A DNA stretch of 64,000 bases, taken from assembly GCA_938015595.1 (NCBI GenBank), contig CALLPI010000016.1:62001-126000 (forward strand), given 5' to 3'. The translations under genes and the position numbers were made by a program. The stretch's first letter is position 1; each line of letters opens with the position of its first letter. The notes under the pieces are model-generated. The model had not been told where the DNA came from and searched no databases. It saw only the letters and a program-made list of their open reading frames with translations. The stretch comes from an uncultured Saprospiraceae bacterium. Lineage in GTDB: Bacteria; Bacteroidota; Bacteroidia; Chitinophagales; Saprospiraceae. This document shows, one piece after another, positions 25,876 through 35,500 of this stretch.

Positions 25876-26592
25876 ATGGGACGCGCATTTGAATATCGCA
25901 AAGAACGCAAGCTCAAGCGCTGGGCCGGCATGGCCAAAACCTTCACCCGCATTGGCCGCGAAATTGCCATTGCCGTACGCGACGGCGGCCCCGACCCCAG
26001 CTACAACTCCCGCCTCCGCTTGGCCATTCAAAACGCCAAGGCAGCCAATATGCCCAAGGCCAATGTAGAAAATGCCATCAAAAAGGCTTCGGGTAAAGAC
26101 GCCGAAAACTACGACGAGGTCGTGTACGAAGGCTATGCACCCCATGGCATCGCCGTGCTAGTGGAAGCTGCTACCAATAACACCACCCGTACCGTTGCCA
26201 ATGTACGCCACATCTTCTCCAAGTACGGCGGCTCACTCGGCGTATCTGGATCTGTGGACTACATGTTCACCCGCAAAGCAGTGTTCAAAATTAATCCCAT
26301 AGGCCTTAACCTTGAAGAACTGGAACTGGAACTGATTGACTACGGCCTCACCGACCTCAAAGAAGAAGACGACCTCATTGCCTTATATTGCGATTTTACC
26401 GACTTTGGCACCCTGCAAAAAGCCCTGGAAGAACGCAAAATCGAAGTACAAAGCTCTGAGCTCATACGCATTCCCGGTCATACGGTAAAACTCAGCGATG
26501 AACAAGCAGAGGAGGTCATCAAGCTCATTGAAAAAATGGAAGAAGACGATGATGTAGTCAATATTTTTCACAATATGGATATGTCTGAGTAA
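25876..26592 (+). CDS. yebC: YebC/PmpR-family regulator or translation factor
   Basis: A 238-residue three-domain protein of the YebC/TACO1 family, started at 25876 (MGRAFEYRKERKLKRWAGMA). Signature stretches are 'KTFTRIGREIAIAVRDGG', 'DPSYNSRLRLAIQNAKAANM' and 'EGYAPHGIAVLVEAATNNTT'. Members have been described as transcription regulators and, more recently, as helping translate proline-rich stretches on the ribosome. It is the first gene before ftsY, from which it is separated by 141 bp. Confidence 0.95.
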   Translation: MGRAFEYRKERKLKRWAGMAKTFTRIGREIAIAVRDGGPDPSYNSRLRLAIQNAKAANMPKANVENAIKKASGKDAENYDEVVYEGYAPHGIAVLVEAATNNTTRTVANVRHIFSKYGGSLGVSGSVDYMFTRKAVFKINPIGLNLEELELELIDYGLTDLKEEDDLIALYCDFTDFGTLQKALEERKIEVQSSELIRIPGHTVKLSDEQAEEVIKLIEKMEEDDDVVNIFHNMDMSE

Positions 26593-26635
26593 GACTGGGT
26601 GACGAAGTAACGGAGTGACTAAATCAAAGAGGACT

Positions 26636-26716
26636 ATACAATCTACCAATCTACGACCCACCAATCTACCACTCTGACCTATGACTCATAGCTCACAACT
26701 CGCAGCTCACTAATTC
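26636..26716. repeat. Short quasi-repeats (AATCTACC / CTCAC words)
   Basis: The gap between yebC and ftsY holds AATCTACC-like words three times (around 26640, 26648 and 26663), followed by CTCACAA, CTCGCAG and CTCACTA. Similar words on the opposite strand occur at 30410-30425. They look like decayed or simple dispersed repeats. Confidence 0.45.
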
Positions 26717-26733
26717 ACAAACTATACACTACC

Positions 26734-27690
26734 GTGAGTTTTTTCAGCAAATTCTTCAGCAAAGAGAAAAAAGAAGACCTCGATAAGGGACTTGAGAAGA
26801 CCAAAACGTCCTTCCTGGGCAAGTTGGCCAAGGCCGTGGCAGGCAAGTCTTCAGTGGACGAAGAAGTCCTCGACGAACTGGAAAACATCCTCATCTCCTC
26901 TGATGTAGGGCTGGATACTACCATCAAAATCATCCAGCGCATCGAAGCAAGGGTAGCGCGAGACAAGTACCTGAGCGCCGCAGAATTGAACGAAATCCTG
27001 CGCGATGAAATCGTACAACTCCTAAGCGACAATAATACTGAAGACCTCGAAGACTTCCTGCCCCGGCACGACGTACACCCGATCGTGTTCATGGTGGTAG
27101 GCGTCAATGGCGTGGGCAAAACCACCACTATCGGCAAGTTGGCCTGGCAGTTCAAGCAGCAAGGCAAAAAAGTGGTACTGGGCGCTGCCGATACCTTCCG
27201 CGCCGCTGCGGTGGACCAACTCAAAATATGGTCGGAACGCGTAGGCTGCGATTTCTTCAGCAAAGGTATGAATACCGACCCCGCCGCCGTGGCTTACGAA
27301 ACCGTACAGTACGCCATCCAAAACCAATGCGACATAGCCATCATTGATACCGCCGGACGCCTGCATACCAAGATTAACCTAATGAAGGAACTTAGCAAAA
27401 TCAAAAACTCCATTGCCAAGCGCATGCCCGGCGCTCCTCATGAAGTACTGTTGGTACTAGACGCCACTACCGGCCAAAACGCCATTGAACAGGCGCGCCA
27501 CTTTACGGAAGCGACTGAAGTCACAGCACTGGCACTCACCAAACTGGATGGCACCGCCAAAGGCGGAGTAGCTATCGGTATATCCGACCAATTCAAAATT
27601 CCTATCAAGTATATTGGTGTAGGCGAAGCCATTGACAAACTTCAGATTTTCAACAAGCGTGCTTTTGTCAACTCTTTATTCGATCAATAA
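26734..27690 (+). CDS. ftsY: Signal recognition particle receptor FtsY
   Basis: A 318-residue SRP GTPase that docks SRP-ribosome complexes at the inner membrane. It starts with GTG at 26734 (MSFFSKFFSKEKKEDL). The acidic A domain is almost absent, as usual in Bacteroidota; the N domain spans about 25-105. The G domain shows 'FMVVGVNGVGKTTTIGKLAW' (P-loop), 'GAADTFRAAAVDQLKIW', 'IAIIDTAGRLHTKINLM' and 'LTKLDGTAKGG' (TKxD). The next gene starts 11 bp after the stop. Confidence 0.97.
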   Translation: MSFFSKFFSKEKKEDLDKGLEKTKTSFLGKLAKAVAGKSSVDEEVLDELENILISSDVGLDTTIKIIQRIEARVARDKYLSAAELNEILRDEIVQLLSDNNTEDLEDFLPRHDVHPIVFMVVGVNGVGKTTTIGKLAWQFKQQGKKVVLGAADTFRAAAVDQLKIWSERVGCDFFSKGMNTDPAAVAYETVQYAIQNQCDIAIIDTAGRLHTKINLMKELSKIKNSIAKRMPGAPHEVLLVLDATTGQNAIEQARHFTEATEVTALALTKLDGTAKGGVAIGISDQFKIPIKYIGVGEAIDKLQIFNKRAFVNSLFDQ

Positions 27691-27701
27691 GCGCTGAGGC
27701 C

Positions 27702-28160
27702 GTGTATCCCGTCCCTACTTTGCTGCTGGCTATAGGCAACGACGCCCGCCAGGATGACGGCCTCGGCTGGGCCTTTGCACAGGCGCTAGAGGCCAATCCT
27801 CCTCCCGGCTGGCATCTAGAATATCGCTACCAACTACAGGTAGAGGATGCTGCCCTCATAGCAGAGTACGAGCGGGTCATCTTTGCCGATGCAACCCACG
27901 AAGCGCTACCTAAAGGCTATACTTTCCAACGGCTTATACCAGCGGTGTCGTTTGCCTTCACTACTCATGCCTTACCACCGGCTGCAGTACTGGCGCTTTG
28001 CCAACAAGTGTATGAGCACTTCCCGCAAGCCTGGGTGCTGACCATTGCTGGCGCGCAGTGGGAGCTTGAGCAAGGGCTAGGCCATACTGCACAACGGCAT
28101 TTACAAGCAGTATTGGAAGCCCTACCTCATTTGCTCCAGCAGTTGGAAGCTACCACGTAA
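27702..28160 (+). CDS. Hydrogenase maturation protease-like protein
   Basis: A 152-residue protein of the HyaD/HybD/HycI fold, which removes the C-terminus of [NiFe]-hydrogenase large subunits after nickel is inserted. The motif 'LLLAIGNDARQDDGLGWAFA' matches GNxxxxDDGxG, 'RVIFADATHE' supplies the second metal ligand (Asp) and 'FAFTTHALPPAAVLAL' the His. Start is GTG at 27702. No hydrogenase structural or accessory gene is in the window; the gene follows ftsY by 11 bp. It may mature a hydrogenase encoded elsewhere, or act on another target. Confidence 0.85.
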   Translation: MYPVPTLLLAIGNDARQDDGLGWAFAQALEANPPPGWHLEYRYQLQVEDAALIAEYERVIFADATHEALPKGYTFQRLIPAVSFAFTTHALPPAAVLALCQQVYEHFPQAWVLTIAGAQWELEQGLGHTAQRHLQAVLEALPHLLQQLEATT

Positions 28161-28166
28161 AACAAG

Positions 28167-28198
28167 GAAAGCCCCCATCACAGCGAATGGAGGCTTTC
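28167..28198. terminator. Bidirectional terminator between convergent genes
   Basis: GAAAGCCCCCAT (28167-28178) and ATGGAGGCTTTC (28187-28198) pair in 11 of 12 positions around an 8-nt loop. It lies 6 bp after the plus-strand gene and 38 bp beyond the minus-strand sigma gene stop, so it can serve both. Confidence 0.75.
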
Positions 28199-28235
28199 TG
28201 TCTGGATAATGATTTGTTAGTGATACCCTACAACT

Positions 28236-28880
28236 TCATGCCGATTTGCGGCGGGTGGTATCGAGATAAGCAGATGCGCCTGGTTTCTGCAATAGTTCAT
28301 AAAGCAATTCTTTGGCGCGAAAAAGACGGGCTTTCACAGTGCCCAACGGTATCTGCAGCCTGGCTGCAATTTCTTCGTAACTGAGTTCTTCAAAATAGCG
28401 CATCTCTACTACGTACCCCAGGGGTTGAGGAATGTACGCCATAAGCGAGCGTACCAACTTCAAGCGCTGGCTACGTACAATGGCCTCTTCGGGGTCAGGG
28501 CTTTCACACGGGATGGCATTACGCCATTCCGCCCCCATTTCGGTGGTACTCATTTCGTCGAGAGAAAGATGCGATGCACGTTTCTTGCGCTTATAGTCAA
28601 TACAGTGGTTCACAGCTATACGCATCAGCCAAGTACTAAAAGCAAAACGCGGGCTGTAATGTGTCAAATGACAAAAGGCCTTGCTAAAAGTTTCGAGGGT
28701 GAGGTCTGCAGCATCTTCTCGATGGCGCACCATCTTGCACACCAATTGATAAACTGGCGCATGATAGCGTTCTAGCAGGCTAGCAAATGCCCATTGATGC
28801 CCCTGCACTGCGGCACACACCAACTGGTAATCTTCAGCAGCCTTTCGAGATAATGGTGTAGAAGAAGTTACTATATCCAT
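28236..28880 (-). CDS. RNA polymerase sigma factor, ECF type
   Basis: A 214-residue sigma-70 family protein. Region 2 spans about 30-95: 'FASLLERYHAPVYQLVCKMV', 'REDAADLTLETFSKAFCHL' and 'FAFSTWLMRIAVNHCIDYKR'. Region 4 (about 150-200) has 'VVEMRYFEELSYEEIAARL' and 'IPLGTVKARLFRAKELLYEL'. There is no region 1 or 3, so it is group 4 (RpoE-like). No anti-sigma gene is next to it; instead its start lies 10 bp inside the end of the glycosyltransferase gene upstream. Confidence 0.93.
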   Translation of the reverse strand: MDIVTSSTPLSRKAAEDYQLVCAAVQGHQWAFASLLERYHAPVYQLVCKMVRHREDAADLTLETFSKAFCHLTHYSPRFAFSTWLMRIAVNHCIDYKRKKRASHLSLDEMSTTEMGAEWRNAIPCESPDPEEAIVRSQRLKLVRSLMAYIPQPLGYVVEMRYFEELSYEEIAARLQIPLGTVKARLFRAKELLYELLQKPGASAYLDTTRRKSA

Positions 28881-29980
28881 CGGTTTTTATTCCTGAACCA
28901 CAGTGCCGGCGCCATGATGACATAGTAGAACACCATACTGGCGTCGAGCCATAATATGTGAGGCAGTAAATCATCCTGGCGCAATCGGCAAAGCAACGTG
29001 CTCCAGCGATAGAACACTAAGCTTCCGCGCAAGCACAAACCTGCTGCTACCCAACCCACCGGTGCACCCCACGCCAGCGCTCCGAGTGCCGCCGCATAGT
29101 GCAGCCAGTGGCTGGCCGACAGCATCCCCAGTACCAGTTGATGAAGCGGTTTGTAGCTCAGCCCAGTACTGAGGTGCCGCCGTTTTTGATAGTAATACCC
29201 TCTCAAAGTTCTTTTTGGGGCAGAATACACAAAAGCACGCGCATCAGGTACAATTGCGGTATTCTGCCGGTTGGCCACTGCATTGATGAAGAGATCGTCA
29301 TCTCCCGATGCTATGTGCCAATGTTTTTCAAAGCCTCCCGCTCGATCGTACAGGGAACGGTTATACCACAAGTTTCGGCCTACACCCATATACGGCATAC
29401 CCCATAGTGCCAGAGACCAATACTGTACTACAGTGTAGGCCGTTTCGTACCGGATAAAGCGATTGAGCCAACCTTCGTGTAGGTCATAGGGACTAAACCC
29501 CAGCCCAATTTCTGATGTAGTGCTTGTATGAGTGCGCATAGCGGCTATCCAGTCTGGGCTGGCCGGCCGACAGTCTGCGTCACTAAGTAGAAGGTAGCTA
29601 CCTCGGGCAGCCTCAATCCCTTTGGCCAAGGCTGCTTTTTTTCCGGGCGGTGTATCTTGCATTAAATTAACAAGGCGCAAGTTCGGCCATTTTGCCATAG
29701 CCTCCAATACCACCTGCGCGGTATTATCCGAAGAACGGTCATTTACGACAATTACCTCAAAGGATCGGTAGGATTGATTTAGGAAGTGGTAAAGATTTTT
29801 TTCAAGATTGCGCGCTTCGTCTCTGGCACAAATCACTACTGACACCAAAGGCCCGTCCAGGCAAAGGGAAGGCTGCACCCATACCTTTCGCTTGGCCAAA
29901 CGGCCAAACACCACGCCCCAAAATAGAACTTGTATCAGTGTAGCCAGGCCGAACGCCCCCAAAATTACTGCTTGCAGCAC
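28871..29980 (-). CDS. Membrane glycosyltransferase family 2
   Basis: A 369-residue GT-A glycosyltransferase anchored in the inner membrane. One N-terminal hydrophobic segment (about 1-25) precedes the catalytic domain: 'LVSVVICARDEARNLEKNL', 'FEVIVVNDRSSDNTAQV', the DxD-type 'YLLLSDADCRPASPDW', and a 'HWHIASGDDDLFINAVAN' acceptor loop (ED-like DDD). Two or three C-terminal membrane segments follow (about 285-365). It probably adds a sugar to a lipid-linked precursor. Start is GTG at 29980, 4 bp after the HIT gene stop. The downstream sigma gene overlaps by 10 bp. Confidence 0.9.
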   Translation of the reverse strand: MLQAVILGAFGLATLIQVLFWGVVFGRLAKRKVWVQPSLCLDGPLVSVVICARDEARNLEKNLYHFLNQSYRSFEVIVVNDRSSDNTAQVVLEAMAKWPNLRLVNLMQDTPPGKKAALAKGIEAARGSYLLLSDADCRPASPDWIAAMRTHTSTTSEIGLGFSPYDLHEGWLNRFIRYETAYTVVQYWSLALWGMPYMGVGRNLWYNRSLYDRAGGFEKHWHIASGDDDLFINAVANRQNTAIVPDARAFVYSAPKRTLRGYYYQKRRHLSTGLSYKPLHQLVLGMLSASHWLHYAAALGALAWGAPVGWVAAGLCLRGSLVFYRWSTLLCRLRQDDLLPHILWLDASMVFYYVIMAPALWFRNKNRWI

Positions 29981-29984
29981 CAGC

Positions 29985-30386
29985 TTAGCCTTGTTGATAC
30001 GCCTCTTGTATGCGCTGCGCCGTAGCGGCTAGTTGTTCGTGGCTAAAACGCATGGGAGGGCGCTCAAAACTCAAGTCCGCCATAGTGTTGAGCGGCACCA
30101 GATGGATGTGGGCATGAGGAACCTCCAAACCAATGACGGCTACGCCAATACGTGCGCAAGGCACGGCAGTTTCGATAGCTTTGGCTACCCGCTTGGCAAA
30201 CACCATAAGCCCGGCCAACAGCTCATCCTCAAGGTCAAAGATATAGCTTACCTCCTTTTTCGGAATGACCAATGTATGGCCTTCGACGCGCGGGTTAATG
30301 TCCAAAAAAGCCAGGTAGGCATCCGTTTCGGCTATTTTATGGCAGGGAATTTCGCCGGCTACAATGCGGGAGAAGATGCTGGGCAT
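29985..30386 (-). CDS. HIT-family nucleotide-binding protein
   Basis: A 133-residue histidine-triad hydrolase (HINT-like). The triad is 'GLEVPHAHIHLVPLNTMAD' (HxHxH). Typical N-terminus MPSIFSRIVAGEIPCHKIAE; 'HTLVIPKKEVSYIFDLEDEL' is the conserved middle. Family members hydrolyse nucleotide phosphoramidates or dinucleoside polyphosphates. Start at 30386 preferred over an upstream extension. It begins a tight minus-strand row HIT, glycosyltransferase, sigma factor, with spacing of 4 bp and then a 10-bp overlap. Confidence 0.94.
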   Translation of the reverse strand: MPSIFSRIVAGEIPCHKIAETDAYLAFLDINPRVEGHTLVIPKKEVSYIFDLEDELLAGLMVFAKRVAKAIETAVPCARIGVAVIGLEVPHAHIHLVPLNTMADLSFERPPMRFSHEQLAATAQRIQEAYQQG

Positions 30387-30709
30387 GATGTACAAAGTTT
30401 TAGTGTGGTTGCGAGCTGTGAGCTGTAAATTTACAGGGACTAAATTACAACGATTCTCCGTTCGAGAGGTATTAATTTTTTGTCCTGACAAGCAGATCAG
30501 AAACCCCCAGATGGCTGATGTAAGATGGGAACCTCGTGCCAGAATTCAACAAGGCATTCGTGCATTCGTAGCCGAACACGGAGGCACAACTGGGGTATCA
30601 ACTACTCATACACGACTTGCCACTTTCTTGCAGCTTGTAGCTCGAAACTTGCCGCTTTGAAGTGCACCTAAACTATTGTTAGCTGTGAGGTACACCATGC
30701 TGGCCATCC
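30387..30709. other. Intergenic stretch of 320 bp
   Basis: No gene. It contains short words such as GAGCTGTGAGCTGT and GCAGCTTGTAGCTCG that recall the quasi-repeats near 26640. The greA stop is at 30710; the HIT gene promoter must lie here. Confidence 0.55.
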
Positions 30710-31186
30710 TCAGTCTATTGAAATAGAAACGATTTCAAACTCCATATTACCCCTGGGCGTCTCTACTATGGCAATATCGCCAATGGTCTTGCCCAACAGG
30801 CCTTGCCCCATGGGGGAGTTCACCGATACGCGCCCCGACTTGAGATCAGCCTCTGATTCAGATACCAACTTATAGGTCATTTCCTTACCAGTCTTGAGGT
30901 TGCGTATAGTTACATTAGAGAGTACCGTCACTTTTGATTCGTCCAGGTGTGAGCCATCGAGTATGCGAGCATTGGCCAGCGTTTTCTCCAGCTCGTTAAT
31001 GCGTAACTCCAACATACCTTGAGCGTCTTTGGCGGCATCATATTCGGCGTTTTCCGAGAGGTCGCCTTTTTCACGCGCTTCGGCAATAGCCTTAGCGGCC
31101 TCATCTCGTCCGCGGGTCTTGAGATCTTCTAGTTCGGTTTTAAGTTTCTCGTATCCTTCCTTAGTTAGGTAGTTGAACACAGGCAT
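30710..31186 (-). CDS. greA: Transcription elongation factor GreA
   Basis: A 158-residue cleavage factor that rescues backtracked RNA polymerase by stimulating RNA cleavage in the secondary channel. The N-terminal coiled coil carries the acidic tip 'EKGDLSENAEYDAAKDAQGM'; the C-terminal globular domain has 'SPMGQGLLGKTIGDIAIVET' followed by the PRG turn and the usual ending. Start at 31186 (MPVFNYLTKEGYEKLKTELE) fits the family; the upstream in-frame extension does not. Confidence 0.97.
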   Translation of the reverse strand: MPVFNYLTKEGYEKLKTELEDLKTRGRDEAAKAIAEAREKGDLSENAEYDAAKDAQGMLELRINELEKTLANARILDGSHLDESKVTVLSNVTIRNLKTGKEMTYKLVSESEADLKSGRVSVNSPMGQGLLGKTIGDIAIVETPRGNMEFEIVSISID

Positions 31187-31309
31187 GAATGTTGTTTTTT
31201 TATGGTCTGCAAAGTAAAGCCTTCCGGCATCGCTTCCAATAATCTGAACGGCATTCGTCACTCGAAAAGCCGTAGAAAATTAGTCAGACTGGCCGGAGAG
31301 TAAATAAGA

Positions 31310-31346
31310 CAAGAACGCCCTTGCGCAAAGCGCAAGAGCGTTCTTG
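31310..31346 (-). terminator. Terminator of the surface-protein cluster
   Basis: CAAGAACGC and GCGTTCTTG with inner CTTGCGC/GCGCAAG form a long stem around three bases. It lies 79 bp beyond the minus-strand stop of the PorV-like gene and before greA. Confidence 0.8.
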
Positions 31347-31424
31347 ATGTCTTGAACGACGATGCAAAGTTAATAAAAAAGTACTGACTATGCAAGCACT
31401 GCTTAATATTTTTGGGGCTTATAA

Positions 31425-32468
31425 TTATATGCTCAGGCGTACGCCAATGTTGTGCGAGCCATTGAAAATCTTGGTATGGCGCCAGGCGTAGTCAATACCA
31501 ACACGGGTTTTCTTATTATCCTTACTCAATGGCAGCTCAAAAGAGGCTCCGGCGCAAGGCCCGGTATAAAGTGGTGCTGATACGGTATTGCGCTGGCTAA
31601 AATCGTAGCGATATCCACCGCGCAGCATAAGCATACTATTGAATCCGTACTCCAGGCCACCGCCCAGTTGGTCTTCAGAAAAAGAGTTAGCGGTGAAGTT
31701 GCCCAGCGCCGTAATCCGGTGCTTTTCGCCAATGATAAAGTCATAGGAAAGGCCAATGTTGAGCATGGAGGGCAGTTCAAATGCTGCTGCGCGCTGATTG
31801 AACGTAAGCGGATAGTTGCCGTTGCCTGGACTAGGGCCAGCTATGGACAACCCCTCGCCCTCGAAGGTCATACGCGATCCTACATTGCGCAGCGAAATAC
31901 CAAACTTGAAGTTGTCTTGCTCGCCAGTCACGTACTGCACGCCGGCATCAATAGCAAAACCAAAAGCGCTCACGTCGGCAATAGACTCCGAAATCCCCCG
32001 CACCAGCACGCCTACAGAAACTTTATTGGCAAAAGTATGCGCATATCCAAAACCGATGTTGAAGAAGGCCGGCGAGAAGGTAGCCCCCGTACCCTCTGGC
32101 TGATCCGTGGTAGTCACAGGAATATCGCCAAAACTCAGGCCAGTGATGCTCAAACCGAAAGCACCACTCGTGCCCACGCGCTGCGATATACCAAAGCCGT
32201 TCATGCGGATGTCAGTGCCGCGCAGGTAATCAGCTGTACCTACTACTACCTCCGTTTTATGAATACGCGACATGCCGGCCACGTTTATCCAGTTGGCTTC
32301 TACTCCTTGCACACTGGCCGTGTTCATAGTATGCAAGCCAGCACTTCTAGCCCATGGATTCATCAAAAGTTCATAGGCTCCGGCCTCTCCCTGACGGTCG
32401 GGATTACCTGCAAATGCTGCCGAAATGACAGCAGGCCAAATCAGAATAATGTAGAGTAATTTATTCAT
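31425..32468 (-). CDS. PorV/PorQ-family outer-membrane barrel
   Basis: A 347-residue outer-membrane protein. Signal peptide MNKLLYIILIWPAVISAAFA. The mature part has the PorV opening 'YELLMNPWARSAGLHTMNTA', then 'ANWINVAGMSRIHKTEV' and alternating beta strands of a FadL-like barrel. In type IX secretion PorV (LptO) collects sorted proteins at the translocon and hands them to the surface attachment machinery; PorQ-like paralogs are common. Here it is the third gene of the cluster, after the TonB receptor and the 1393-residue exported protein, so it may be a shuttle dedicated to that protein (inference). Confidence 0.88.
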   Translation of the reverse strand: MNKLLYIILIWPAVISAAFAGNPDRQGEAGAYELLMNPWARSAGLHTMNTASVQGVEANWINVAGMSRIHKTEVVVGTADYLRGTDIRMNGFGISQRVGTSGAFGLSITGLSFGDIPVTTTDQPEGTGATFSPAFFNIGFGYAHTFANKVSVGVLVRGISESIADVSAFGFAIDAGVQYVTGEQDNFKFGISLRNVGSRMTFEGEGLSIAGPSPGNGNYPLTFNQRAAAFELPSMLNIGLSYDFIIGEKHRITALGNFTANSFSEDQLGGGLEYGFNSMLMLRGGYRYDFSQRNTVSAPLYTGPCAGASFELPLSKDNKKTRVGIDYAWRHTKIFNGSHNIGVRLSI

Positions 32469-32552
32469 GCTTTTTGATTGATGCTGTGCTTTGAAAAGAT
32501 GGTAGGAGAGCCAAGTACATGGATGCGCTTGGCTCCTCTACCCAATAAGACC

Positions 32553-35500
32553 TTATAGACCAGAAGGGTCAAACTTGCGATTGATACCAAACCACTTAAT
32601 AGTGCGTTCGCCCAAACCTGGGGCACTCACGTGGATGAGATATACACCACTGGCAATAGGGATGCCCTTGGAGTTTTTCAAATCCCACTCCAGGTCGGGG
32701 TAAATCTGCTTGCGCTCAATAGCGCGATTCACTCCACGCGGCACCTCGCCTACTTCGTCTCGATTGTACTGGCGGATAAACTTGCCATCGAGCGAGTAGA
32801 TAGTTACTACGCACTTAGGCGGCAGGTTGGTAATCTTAATGATGTTGGTAAACTGCGAAGTCTCGTAGCTGGAAAAACCATAATACGGATTGGGCACTAC
32901 CCGGATCTGGTCGAGCGCATCCTCTATGCTGGCGGCATCCAGTGGCTCAGCTTGCTTGCCGCGAATGCTGAAGCGATATGCTGGATGTACGTTATTGATA
33001 CCCGTACCCAGCGGTGGATAATTTACGTTGTTCTCGCGAATAGTTACTTCCGTGCGATACTGGCCTCTGACTCGAATCTTCACGATAACTGTATCTGGCA
33101 CGAGCCCTTCGGCATATGACAAGAACGGCGTATTCGGATTGGGCACAATCATACCTGTCCAAGTGATACGGCTTATACCGACTGCCTTGTTCAAACCAAT
33201 AGAGGTATTGCGCAGGCGGCTCTCCATGAATACCCCCTGGTCATAGGGCGTGCGAGTCACATATACAAAGTGTTGACCACCAGTATAGAATTCAAAAATA
33301 TTGGATTCGTCGCCGATGCGAGGAATTTTCAACTGCGAAGTCGGATTGAACATCATATCGCCACCACGCGGCCCCTCATTGTTGAAGGTAGCTGGGCTGA
33401 ATACACCAGGAAATTCTGTGAACAACTTCTCACTATAAGCCGAGTTTTCGCCCCAGAAGATATTAAGACGCTGGCCAGTTTCCACATCAATAGCATAGCC
33501 AGGGAACCAACCCATACCCAGGCGAGGTTCACCAGCACGGATAATGCCCACTAACGGACGGCCAGTAGCAGGGTTGGCCTCTTTCAACACTGAAGAATCG
33601 GCACGTACTTCCAAGTTCCGGCGATTGCCCACGGAGGTAAATCCAGAGCGTCCTGTCCAGGAGCCAGTACCGCCAGTTTCTACCACAGGGCAACGACTCC
33701 ACAGATCTTTATTGGGTGTGAATACAATGTCTACGTTATTGAGAAACTGTAATCCGTTGGCATTGCGCTCGCTGAAGCGCACAGAGTTGGTAGTCTCAAA
33801 CCACGCCGGCGAGATGTACCCCTGCTCGCGGGCGCCGAGATCCAAACGGTCGCGCCAGTTGGTCAGATAAAAGGGCACAAAGATACCATTGCCCATGGTA
33901 GAAAGCGCATTGGTGGGGTCTTGCACTACATCGCCCTTGAATTCGTCGCGTTCGGTATAAATGTAGCGGTATGCCGTTTGGTCTAGATTGGAGATACCCA
34001 GTGTTAGGCCGTTGGGAATGCCGCTTAGCCAGCGCTTAGGAGCCGTGGCTTTGGGGTATTCGATTTCCACGCCGATGGCGCCGTTAGTGGCGTCAGTGCG
34101 TGTGCCAGGTGGCTCTATCTGCCCGATGGTCACGGCTATGCCAAGGCTCTTGATGATCTGCTCATTGAGCCGCTCAATGGTAGTATCTGAAGCGATGATG
34201 GGTGCATTCGGCACGTTGAGTTGGCGCAGCGTCCAGCGGGCGGTAGGCGCCAGCATGCTGTCGTTCATATTGGCATCTACAAAGCGGAGCTCAAAGTCGC
34301 CATCTACTACGGTCAGTGGGTTTACCACTTTTACATTAATAGGGCCGCGGCCGGGGCGATAAAGGATTTCGCCGTTGAAAGCCGAGCGATATACGTTGTT
34401 GCGGATGTCTTGCTCAATCTTAGCGCGCACTGAGGGGTCCATATCGAGGAAGTTATCCCCGGTGCCACGGCCATCAATGCGCGTAATGATAGCCCCATCT
34501 CCATATTGTGCCAGCAACTTGCGGTCAGTGATCGGCCGAGGTATGGCAGCGTACGGCAAGCCGTCGCCATTGGGCCCGATGTTGCGGCGGCCTTCACAGT
34601 AAGGCATGCGCTGCCCTTGTGCTGTAAGGGGGTCGAAGGGCAGGTACTCGTTGTGGGCGTATGCTACAGCAATAAAGTAGTAGATTTTATGGTTGATGAG
34701 CCTGCGATCGCCAGAGGCAAACTGATCTTCGGTAATGCGGAAGGAGTGGCGTATACCTGAGTCTTCGCCATCCACCATCAATTCAGGCACATAATAATCC
34801 TGCACAGTTGGCGTAGTGGTGGGGTCATTAAGCGTACGCCAGTTGAAAATGCGTTTAATGCCATTTTTGATATCCACCTGGAATACCAGCCGTACTTTAG
34901 TGGGGTCTTCTAGTGAAGTGGCATCCAATTTGACATTTGGCCCAGACACCTGGAAGAGTTTATAGCCCTCAAACACGTAGTTGGAATCGGTAAACTCCGA
35001 AGGAATACCCAAACCTGGCTCACGGTATAACTCATTGAAATTATTGGAAGTAATGCGGTCGTTAGTAAACATGACGATCAGCTCTCGGTCGAGCTCTACA
35101 AAGTCCACATCTGGGGCATCTGGGCCATCTTTAATGTCAAAACAACTATCGAAGAGATCTTGCGCCAAGTCATCAGCCTCTTGCAGCCTGCGAATACTGG
35201 GGCACGGGTAGCGCTGATTGGGCACCCATACTACCCCGATGATCAACTCGTTGATGGCACCGGGCTTGAGTTTGAACGGCCCCGAAGCCTGGATGGTACG
35301 GCGGTCGCCGGCAGGCAAATTTTGAGTACACATGCTCCAACCCGTGGACTTGTCAGGGGGATCTACAAAAGCGTAGCGGATATTGCGCCCGCCCGTCTGA
35401 TAAGCACTACCACCAAACTGAAAGGGGCGGCCGTCACGCCAGGAGCCGGTCAAGTAGTTGTAATATTCCTGGGCATTGGCAGGGTCGGTGGTGCCGGGCA

